Assembly: GCA_020052895.1 (NCBI GenBank)
Contig: JAGVOE010000025.1
Coordinates: forward strand, 1-20,455
From: Candidatus Woesebacteria bacterium
GTDB taxonomy: Bacteria > Patescibacteriota > Microgenomatia > UBA1400 > MFAQ01
Reading direction: 5' to 3'
Length of the DNA stretch: 20,455 bases
Shown: positions 15,601 to 20,455 of the stretch, one piece after another
Layout of the letters: each line of letters starts with the position of its first letter
Position numbering within the stretch: the first letter of the stretch is position 1
Program-made: the position numbers and the translations under genes
The notes under the pieces: model-generated
The model's input: only the letters and a program-made list of their open reading frames with translations
Told to the model about the DNA's origin: nothing
Databases searched by the model: none

Positions 15601-15919
15601 CTCTCGGTCTCTCTCTGCCCCCAAGCCTCTCTACTCGTACGTCTCCACGGCTTATATCTCTGCCCTCTCTGCCCAGCCGGAGTTTCTCTCAGACACCATC
15701 AATCTGGACATCACCGGTTTCCGCTATCAGGAAAGAGCCAAAGAGATCCAGCGCTTCTACCAAACAGAGGACAAGCTCTGGGCCCTAGACTTCCTGCAAA
15801 AAAATAACATTCGATACGTTTACGAAACTCCTCTCAAACGCCTCAAGCTAGCTCCCGCTGATCTCCAGCTCACTAAGATCTTTGACTCGGGTGAGATAAA
15901 CGTGTACAAATTTAACTAG
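12683..15919 (+). CDS. Large fusion: secreted deacetylase/GH-like barrel plus GT-C-like membrane domain
   Basis: A 1078-residue protein. It begins with a signal peptide (about 1-22, likely cleavage after AQA). Residues 25 to about 490 form a soluble domain with TFVTFANPVRGPEGW, TWLLRYDAVEDATISAFF, FFVRFGFYPKSVSAWHLDS and LNIGLENDYD. This reminds me of the polysaccharide-deacetylase/GH57-like barrel superfamily, but I cannot confirm a metal site. A membrane helix follows (about 493-511), then about a dozen more, with GPNGHDAIFHLSIIENF at about 552 resembling the acidic first loop of GT-C enzymes. Residues 701-718 derive from an inserted repeat in a loop between helices. The start overlaps the flippase by 8 nt, and a WaaE-like gene follows after 2 nt. 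It may trim and extend the exported glycan. Confidence 0.6.
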   Translation: MLRKIFLLLTLTFLSFTRQAQAFKAETFVTFANPVRGPEGWQHSQQGPLELPLYQYQESTHSAFPVTWLLRYDAVEDATISAFFQNLSETDHHQSLGAFLEITPSLTAAAEVSYPAGNLFFNANRIFLSGYSIGDREKLIDTYMESFFVRFGFYPKSVSAWHLDSTSLQYLQSKYSVLTAMNCDDQYTTDHYRIWGGYLGSPYFPDKNNSLVPADSSKNRVNLAMVRWAQRDLFNFYGYRSESSYSVQVNDYLSMGQNTAYFENLLAQYGQKSFNEFTYLNIGLENDYDLKSYKAEIKNVYQLLKKDQGQFNLHFISLADFGDWFKARYPESSPAYYYQSADPKGLSSGQVYWYQSPYYRLGLQSENGVTQIIDFRVYNREIYEDFFATPNQSLDLFHEIPAIIDSIKYPGTELSLDLDLAQATSVHSKQWDNWQIAFKSGDQTLTLEPDKITFSGFSAPKVSSKDIQVTRHQSLTTWNLTPYTPFKDSSHPTWLLWLIILIALILIIKKIKKSNIPAPRTNYFALITFLIALLAGLTVFRNGLLYPFGMGFWGPNGHDAIFHLSIIENFSSHPLSFAHPQIAGERIANYHFLFDYLSGLSVKLFGISSLDFYFRLFPLLAGIAIVFLLDKLLKSWLFSRSERFLSLLLVFLAGSFGFIPKLLTGQDFFVGESAFWANQSVSIFLNPPFVLSIVLLLLFLVILSEKSLPALGGKDLTPRNNKHTFFLILLGGLLAQTKIYAFILLLGALLLSKKYKLFFGVLLIGVLISLPFTVLGGTFPFVFSPLWFPRALFASFDRFYWPQLVSAWQVYEASGNFIKLGLVNLFALTVFLVGNLGFRFLGLIQMALTQFRTTSESLVRWLILLGLLIPLLFTQSANPWNTIQFMYYALFFLGIFTAKAILSLTKRFSAPIANNLTLITLIILATLTSIGTLKDYFSFFSASRLSYTELSALDKLRDQPRGLVLAPLFSLATSRSLSAPKPLYSYVSTAYISALSAQPEFLSDTINLDITGFRYQERAKEIQRFYQTEDKLWALDFLQKNNIRYVYETPLKRLKLAPADLQLTKIFDSGEINVYKFN
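14781..14835 (+). repeat. Composite repeat inside coding sequence (VILSEAKDL-type repeat split by a palindrome)
   Basis: The outer parts, GTCATCCTGAGCGAA and AAGATCTCACTCC, match the two ends of a repeat known from many bacterial genomes that is usually translated as VILSEAKDLTP or, in another frame, HPERSEGS. Between them lies the palindrome CCCGCCCTAGGCGGG (14807-14821). The protein reads VILSEKSLPALGGKDLTP. Confidence 0.65.
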
Positions 15920-15921
15920 TC

Positions 15922-16839
15922 ATGTCCAAGATAAAGATCTCCGCCGTCATCAACACTCGAAATGAAGAAAAAAACATTTTTGCTTGTTTAAAAACTCTCA
16001 AATTTTGTGATGAAATTGTGGTGGTCGATATGGACTCCACGGACAACACCGTTGAGATCGCCAAAGAGTTTACCGATCGTATTTTTCATCACCCGGCCGT
16101 GGGCTACGTTGAGCCAGCCAGAAACTTTGCTATCCACAAAGCTCTAGGAGACTGGATCTTTATCGTCGACGCCGATGAACGAGTCCCCAAAACCCTAGCT
16201 GTCAAGCTCATAGAAATTGCTAACCAAAACGAGGTCGACTTTGTTCGTATTCCCAGGCAAAATCTGGTTTTTGACCAATGGCTTCAGCACTCTCGTTGGT
16301 GGCCAGATCACAATATCCGTTTTTTTAAAAAAGGCTCGGTTCAGTGGCAGGACGAAATTCATTCCGTACCGGTTACCTATGGCACCGGCCTCACTCTTGA
16401 GGACAGCCCGGCTTTGGCTCTAGAACACCAACATTTTCAAACTATAGATGAGTACTTCCTGCGCACCTTGCGCTACTCTTCTCAGCAAGCCAAAGAACTG
16501 ATAGCTACGGGCTACCAGTTTGAGCCGGTCGATCTCCTCAAAAAACCCTTCGGTGAATTCCTTTCTCGCTATTTTGCCGGAGAGGGTTATAAAGATGGAC
16601 TTCATGGCCTAGTCATGGCCTTTCTCCAGTTTTTTGCTATCTTACTCATCTATCTTAAAGTCTGGCAGGCAGAAGACTTCAAGCCGGTCAAGGCTGGGGA
16701 GTTTACTCCGCTTTGGCAAAGGACCTTTAAAGAAAACTTTAAAGAAATTCGCTACTGGTTTCTGACTGTCAGACTACAAAACTCTAGATCCAAAAAAGAG
16801 ACCTTTTTTCTCAAGCTTCAGCGCCGCCTCTTGAAATAA
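15922..16839 (+). CDS. WaaE/KdtX-like GT2 glycosyltransferase
   Basis: A 305-residue GT2 enzyme. Motifs are ISAVINTRNEEKNIFACLKTL, DEIVVVDMDSTDNTVEIA, YVEPARNFAIHKALGDWIFIVDADERVP and, further on, WQDEIHSVP. This combination, with Asp-Ala-Asp-Glu-Arg as the metal site and a Trp-x-x-x-x-His element near residue 150, is typical of the WaaE group of sugar transferases for lipopolysaccharide core or similar glycans. The C-terminal third includes one hydrophobic helix (about 225-245, FLQFFAILLIYLKVW) that probably anchors the enzyme. It starts 2 nt after the stop of the large fusion gene and closes the long plus-strand run. The donor sugar cannot be predicted. Confidence 0.85.
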   Translation: MSKIKISAVINTRNEEKNIFACLKTLKFCDEIVVVDMDSTDNTVEIAKEFTDRIFHHPAVGYVEPARNFAIHKALGDWIFIVDADERVPKTLAVKLIEIANQNEVDFVRIPRQNLVFDQWLQHSRWWPDHNIRFFKKGSVQWQDEIHSVPVTYGTGLTLEDSPALALEHQHFQTIDEYFLRTLRYSSQQAKELIATGYQFEPVDLLKKPFGEFLSRYFAGEGYKDGLHGLVMAFLQFFAILLIYLKVWQAEDFKPVKAGEFTPLWQRTFKENFKEIRYWFLTVRLQNSRSKKETFFLKLQRRLLK

Positions 16840-16857
16840 ATTGGTATACATAAATCT

Positions 16858-17025
16858 ATGATTACAGAACAAGAATTCTCAAAACAACCATTAATTTTTT
16901 TGACAACGAATATCTCGACTCGGGCGAAGACTACTTTCGTACCTAAAGATATATTTTATTTGCAGGCGTCTAATTTACTAGGCATCACCGGCACGCCACT
17001 CTTGGTGTCTCTCGAAATTAAGTAA
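16858..17025 (+). CDS. Possible small ORF, 55 aa, uncertain
   Basis: A short frame starts at an ATG placed 7 nt after TATACA (16845-16850), the same spacing as at convincing starts in this window. It codes for 55 residues beginning MITEQEFSKQPLIFLTTN. The second part overlaps the 3' end of the minus-strand GT-C gene by about 70 bp. I recognise no family. It could also be a chance frame in the 116-bp gap between convergent genes; nothing else, including any terminator hairpin, is visible in that gap. Confidence 0.25.
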   Translation: MITEQEFSKQPLIFLTTNISTRAKTTFVPKDIFYLQASNLLGITGTPLLVSLEIK

Positions 17026-18728
17026 TAAGCTACTTCATTGTCCGGGTACTTGATCACATCAATCAACTTAATTCCCGTCGGAACCTTATCTTTATCCGCG
17101 CTTCTAAAATCCATCGGTAGATTAACGTAGGCTACCATATAGATCGTTTTAGGGTCCAGCTTAGTTATCTCATCGAGGGTGCAGACTTTGGCTCCCCAGC
17201 TTATCGGTTTGACGTTATCGAGAGGCATCTTCTTTATCGTTTGCTCATCAAAGTTTGAGCCATAAGCTTGTACTTGCATTGGTGACGTCTGTGACCAGTA
17301 AAGATAATAAAGCATCGGCGGATCATTCAGGCTGGTTAAGCGTACTTGCGGGTAATCTTTTCGGAGACTCGTTATTTTTTCGACCGCTTGTTTGTAGCCA
17401 TAGCCAAACTGTCGAGCACTTTCAATGGGGTAGTGGATAAAGTAATTTTGAAGATAGAATATTACGCCGATTAGCCAAACGGCGCCTAGTAGGGGAATCC
17501 CCAGTATGTATTTTTTATTTTTCGCGAGCCAATTGATTAGTTCGGTATAACCGAGGCCTACGATAATCAGTAGTGGTCCGGCCAAGATCATCAGACGTGA
17601 GGCGTGATTGGCCCCATCCATGGTGAGGTCCGACGGAATCGGCGCCAGTAGTAATAGTGCCAAAAAAAGTTGATATTTTTTATCTTTAATCTTTTTTCCG
17701 ACCACCACCAGTCCAAATCCCAATCCGATCACGTCGATGAATAACAGTTCCCCGGTATTACTGGGAGAGTGCCTCCCATTTGGGTCACCGGTCAAAAATA
17801 GAAAGTCGGCCGAAAAGTTTTTGTAATAGTTAATTCCGAAACCGGTAACGTAACTGAGAACTTTATTATGAAAAATAGGGGACCACCAAACCGCCTTTTT
17901 GCCCACTTGTGGATTACCAAAATCATTTGAATCTACTTCGCGGTTACGCATTACCTTAATGGGAATCATCGGGTCGGAGAAAACGGAGATCTGATCAATT
18001 CTAGTTTGGTCGGCCGAACCAAAGGTCGTGGCGTACAGGAAAGGTAAAATCATTACCGCCATTATTGCCAGCCAAGTCCCAATCTTAATGATCCCCAGTT
18101 TCCAAATATCCTTAAAATAAATAACTATTAACAGCAGTATGATTAGCGGTCCAAACAAACTCATGGTCCGGTAGGTATACACGTTGAGCCCCAAAAGAAT
18201 CGCTGAGAGGTAAAATGCCCAAAGTTTTTTAGAGCTTTGCCAGTAGAGGAAGGTGGAGATGGAAGTCAAGAAGACCATGAGCATAAAGATCGCTTCAAAA
18301 CCGATTCGACTGAACTGAATTTGCCAGGGAGAAAGGCCAAAGACCAGACCGGTAATCAGTCCGGCCATTTTTTTATGGGTGAGTTGGTAAGCCAGCAACA
18401 TCGCCAGTAAGACACAAATTACGCCGGCCACCGCTGCCCCGGCCCTGACTTGATACTCTGGGGACTTAAAAAAAAGTGAAGGTAGACTTGAAAACAGAAT
18501 CGGCAGTGGCGTTTTATCGGTATTAAAAGAGCGGAAGAAAAAAGGACTCAGTCCTCTTTGATAATCTTTTCCGGTACTCAAAAAACTCTTTACCTGATAG
18601 CCCAAATCAATTTCATCATAATAGAGGCCGGCCGGCACCTTATCTAGTCTCACAAACCTTACCATTACCGCCGCCAAAATTATTAGTATAAAAGCTAACC
18701 AAGTATGCCAATTTTTTCTTTTTATCAC
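16956..18728 (-). CDS. PMT/ArnT-like GT-C membrane glycosyltransferase (GT39 type)
   Basis: A 590-residue polytopic membrane protein. The first helix (about 9-25) is followed by VPAGLYYDEIDLGYQVKSFL; the Asp38-Glu39 pair is the conserved acidic motif of PMT-type enzymes. SFNTDKTPLPILFSSLPSLFF and FGLSPWQIQFSRIGFEAIFM are typical later elements, and an extracytoplasmic tail of about 150 residues ends the protein. The start is GTG at 18728; an in-frame stop lies upstream and no ATG lies before the first helix. TAAAAT ends 9 nt before this GTG. It is the only minus-strand gene within the right-hand glycosyltransferase block, and it diverges from the GT2 gene at 18787 across 58 bp. The substrate is unknown. 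Confidence 0.85.
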   Translation of the reverse strand: MIKRKNWHTWLAFILIILAAVMVRFVRLDKVPAGLYYDEIDLGYQVKSFLSTGKDYQRGLSPFFFRSFNTDKTPLPILFSSLPSLFFKSPEYQVRAGAAVAGVICVLLAMLLAYQLTHKKMAGLITGLVFGLSPWQIQFSRIGFEAIFMLMVFLTSISTFLYWQSSKKLWAFYLSAILLGLNVYTYRTMSLFGPLIILLLIVIYFKDIWKLGIIKIGTWLAIMAVMILPFLYATTFGSADQTRIDQISVFSDPMIPIKVMRNREVDSNDFGNPQVGKKAVWWSPIFHNKVLSYVTGFGINYYKNFSADFLFLTGDPNGRHSPSNTGELLFIDVIGLGFGLVVVGKKIKDKKYQLFLALLLLAPIPSDLTMDGANHASRLMILAGPLLIIVGLGYTELINWLAKNKKYILGIPLLGAVWLIGVIFYLQNYFIHYPIESARQFGYGYKQAVEKITSLRKDYPQVRLTSLNDPPMLYYLYWSQTSPMQVQAYGSNFDEQTIKKMPLDNVKPISWGAKVCTLDEITKLDPKTIYMVAYVNLPMDFRSADKDKVPTGIKLIDVIKYPDNEVAYYLISRDTKSGVPVMPSKLDACK

Positions 18729-18737
18729 TGTCTTAGT

Positions 18738-18743
18738 ATTTTA
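18738..18743 (-). promoter_or_regulatory. Putative -10 element for the minus-strand GT-C gene
   Basis: Read on the minus strand this is TAAAAT, ending 9 nt before the GTG start at 18728. No clear -35 element is visible. Support is the position shared with other starts in the window. Confidence 0.3.
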
Positions 18744-18772
18744 CTCTACTCGCGGAGCCTAGATAAACAATA

Positions 18773-18778
18773 TATAAT
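18773..18778 (+). promoter_or_regulatory. Putative -10 element for the GT2 gene at 18787
   Basis: A perfect TATAAT ends 8 nt before the ATG at 18787. The predicted transcript start falls at or within a base or two of the start codon. No convincing -35 element is present 17 nt upstream. Confidence 0.5.
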
Positions 18779-18786
18779 GTAGGTAC

Positions 18787-19716
18787 ATGAAAATTGCCTT
18801 TATTACAGTCAACTTTCACAGTGATCAGGACACCTTGGAAGTTGTCGCTCAGCTAGAGGCCAACATTCTGCCGAAGGAAGTTGGGCTGACAATCTACTGT
18901 ATAGACAACTCCCGCTCTCCTGATCTGCGACAAAGTCTAGCCAAATTCAAACATGCTGTTTATCTGGACTCTCCTGGCAATATTGGTTTTGCCGCCGGTA
19001 ACAATCTTGGCTTCCGTCGAGCTCTCAAAGATCAGGCCGAGATTATAGTTCTCATCAATAACGACACCGTCGTCCCTCCAGACCTAGTTCAAAATATATT
19101 ATCTTCAGTCATTAAAGACCCCCAGGTAGGTGTCTTGGGTGGCCTAATTTACTTCGCCAAAGGTTTTGAGTTTAGAAAAAAATACTCTCGTTCGGAACTG
19201 GGCCGAGTTATCTGGTATGCCGGTGGTCGACACGACTGGGACAACGTTTATGCTACTCATCTCGGTGTAGACGAGGTGGATCGGGGACAGTTCTCGCGCC
19301 TTACGGAGACAGACTTTGTTACCGGCTGTCTCTTTATTATCCGCGCCGATGTTTTGAAAAAGGTCGGTCTTTTTGACGAACGCTATTGTCTTTACTTCGA
19401 AGACTCCGATCTCTGTCTCAGAATAAAAAAAGCCGGCCTCAAAGTGGTTTTCGATCCTCAGATCAAGCTCTGGCACAAAGTGGCTCAAAGTTCCGGCATT
19501 GGCTCTCCGTTAAACGACTACTTCTTGACCAGAAATCGTCTGCTTTTTGGCCTGACTTACGCCAGCTTTAGAACCAAGTTTGCGCTACTGCGAGAGGCTG
19601 TTAAAAAATTATTTTTAGGTACTCCGGCTCAAAAAATAGCCACTCAAGACTTCTTCTTTAAAAAATTTGGCTGGGGCAGCTGGAACAAAAAAGTCTCGGT
19701 ACCTGGTAAACAATAA
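18787..19716 (+). CDS. GT2 rhamnosyltransferase-like (WbbL-type) glycosyltransferase
   Basis: A 309-residue GT2 enzyme of the WbbL/RfbF-like group. It shows KIAFITVNFHSDQDTLEVV, YCIDNSRSPD, GNIGFAAGNNLGFRRAL, the metal site INNDTVVPPDLV, and the acceptor-side signature TDFVTGCLFIIRADVLKKVG followed by FDERYCLYFEDSDLCLRIKKAG. Members transfer rhamnose or related sugars to growing lipid-linked glycans at the cytoplasmic face; the exact sugar is not predictable. The ATG follows a TATAAT by 8 nt with no Shine-Dalgarno sequence. The next GT2 gene begins 2 nt after the stop, so the two are probably one operon. Confidence 0.88.
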   Translation: MKIAFITVNFHSDQDTLEVVAQLEANILPKEVGLTIYCIDNSRSPDLRQSLAKFKHAVYLDSPGNIGFAAGNNLGFRRALKDQAEIIVLINNDTVVPPDLVQNILSSVIKDPQVGVLGGLIYFAKGFEFRKKYSRSELGRVIWYAGGRHDWDNVYATHLGVDEVDRGQFSRLTETDFVTGCLFIIRADVLKKVGLFDERYCLYFEDSDLCLRIKKAGLKVVFDPQIKLWHKVAQSSGIGSPLNDYFLTRNRLLFGLTYASFRTKFALLREAVKKLFLGTPAQKIATQDFFFKKFGWGSWNKKVSVPGKQ

Positions 19717-19718
19717 TC

Positions 19719-20455
19719 ATGAAATTATCTATTATCATTCTGGCTCGAAATGTCGCTCAAGAGATAGTTCCGGCCATTATCTCCTCCCAGTTTGCCGACG
19801 AAATCATCGTGGTGGATAATGGCTCTACCGACAACACCCTCGAAGTCTGTCGCCGTCTGGGTACCAAAATAGTTCATACTACCGGCGAAAGTTTTGCCAA
19901 GTGGCGTAACGACGGTGCCAAAGCCGCCAAAGGTGACTGGCTCTTGTATCTCGACTCAGACGAAAGGATTCCAGTCAAGCTAGCCAAAGAAGTTCTCTCG
20001 ACTATCCAAAATCCAGACCACCAGGCGTACACCATTAGTCGTTACGAAGTTTTTCTGGGCCGGCATCTCAGTCACTGGGGAGATTCCCGCGTTCTTCGTC
20101 TCATCCAGAAGTCCGCTCTAAAAAGATGGCAAGGCCAGCTCCACGAACAGCCCCAAATCGAGGGTACTTTTGGAGATCTTCGTCAGCAGATGGTTCACCT
20201 ATCTCACAAAAACATCGACGAAAAACTTCCAAATACTCTAGCCTGGTCAAAAATCGAGGCAAAAATGCTCTTGGAAGCTGGTCATCCTCCCATGGCTGGA
20301 TGGCGGTTTATTCGGATTATGTTGACCGAATTTTGGCAGCGCTGTATCAGACAAGGCCTTTGGAGAGATGGCACCGAAGGCTGGATCGAGATTATCTATC
20401 AAATGTTTAGTAAATTCGTCACCTACGAAAGACTCTGGGAGATGCAAAGAAAACC
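19719..20455 (+). CDS. WaaE-like GT2 glycosyltransferase (3' partial, open at right edge)
   Basis: The frame runs from the ATG at 19719 to the end of the window without a stop, giving 245 complete codons. It begins MKLSIIILARNVAQEIVPAI and has DEIIVVDNGSTDNTLEVC, KWRNDGAKAAKGDWLLYLDSDERIP and RWQGQLHEQPQIEG, with HLSHKNIDEKL further on. These are the nucleotide-binding, metal-binding and Trp-x-x-x-x-His-Glu elements of the WaaE/KdtX group of GT2 enzymes, better conserved here than in the related gene at 15922. It lies 2 nt after the rhamnosyltransferase-like gene. A further membrane-proximal segment, as in the 15922 protein, may lie beyond the edge. Confidence 0.88.
   Translation, partial: MKLSIIILARNVAQEIVPAIISSQFADEIIVVDNGSTDNTLEVCRRLGTKIVHTTGESFAKWRNDGAKAAKGDWLLYLDSDERIPVKLAKEVLSTIQNPDHQAYTISRYEVFLGRHLSHWGDSRVLRLIQKSALKRWQGQLHEQPQIEGTFGDLRQQMVHLSHKNIDEKLPNTLAWSKIEAKMLLEAGHPPMAGWRFIRIMLTEFWQRCIRQGLWRDGTEGWIEIIYQMFSKFVTYERLWEMQRK

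Noticed and set aside
16783..16885. Possible fifth copy of the 8-bp-period repeat (AACTCTAGATC and CAAGAATTCTCAA)
   Set aside because: Only short stretches match and the 8-bp period is not kept. Chance similarity is enough.
20126..20410. 94-codon plus-strand frame near the right edge
   Set aside because: It is an out-of-frame reading of the WaaE-like GT2 gene that runs from 19719 to the edge.

Overview
The window looks like a chromosomal segment of an uncultivated Patescibacteria (CPR) bacterium, most likely of the Microgenomates type. This is inferred from gene content and style, not from a marker-gene search. The signs are several very hydrophobic GT-C glycosyltransferases, polyprenol-phosphate sugar synthases, a four-helix-bundle (S23/IVP-like) protein, a short TrmD, tightly packed genes, a lack of Shine-Dalgarno sequences, and short repeats embedded in coding sequence.

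Layout. Bases 1-700 hold the 3' part of a SagB-type nitroreductase and a small hypothetical gene. Bases 718-3304 hold housekeeping and small genes: trmD on the minus strand, a CDGSH iron-sulfur protein, a DPM1-like glycosyltransferase fused to a GtrA-like membrane domain, and a four-helix-bundle gene on the minus strand. Four copies of an 8-bp-period repeat lie here, two of them translated inside proteins. At 4417-4441 two genes diverge from a 25-bp spacer whose centre is a palindromic -10 element. From 4442 to 16839 a long plus-strand run, many genes of which overlap, encodes GT2 enzymes, GT-C/PMT-like membrane glycosyltransferases, an oligoribonuclease, a PTPS-related/YfhO-like membrane protein, a MOP-family flippase, a 1078-residue fusion protein and a WaaE-like GT2. 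One GT-C gene (16956-18728) runs on the minus strand. Two more GT2 genes follow, the last open at the right edge.

How the genes fit together. The GT2 enzymes related to DPM1/ALG5 would load sugars onto a polyprenyl phosphate on the cytoplasmic side. The GT-C enzymes would use those lipid-linked sugars outside the membrane. The WaaE- and rhamnosyltransferase-like GT2 enzymes would build lipid-linked oligosaccharide, and the flippase would export it. Together this suggests a locus for cell-surface polysaccharide or protein glycosylation. The sugar and the acceptor cannot be read from the sequence.

Expression. At seven convincing gene starts that follow a promoter-sized gap, a TATAAT-, TATACT- or TAAAAT-like hexamer ends 6-9 nt before the start codon. 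This suggests leaderless transcripts. No gap longer than about 116 bp lacks a gene. No tRNA, rRNA, CRISPR array, transposase or clear intrinsic terminator was recognised.
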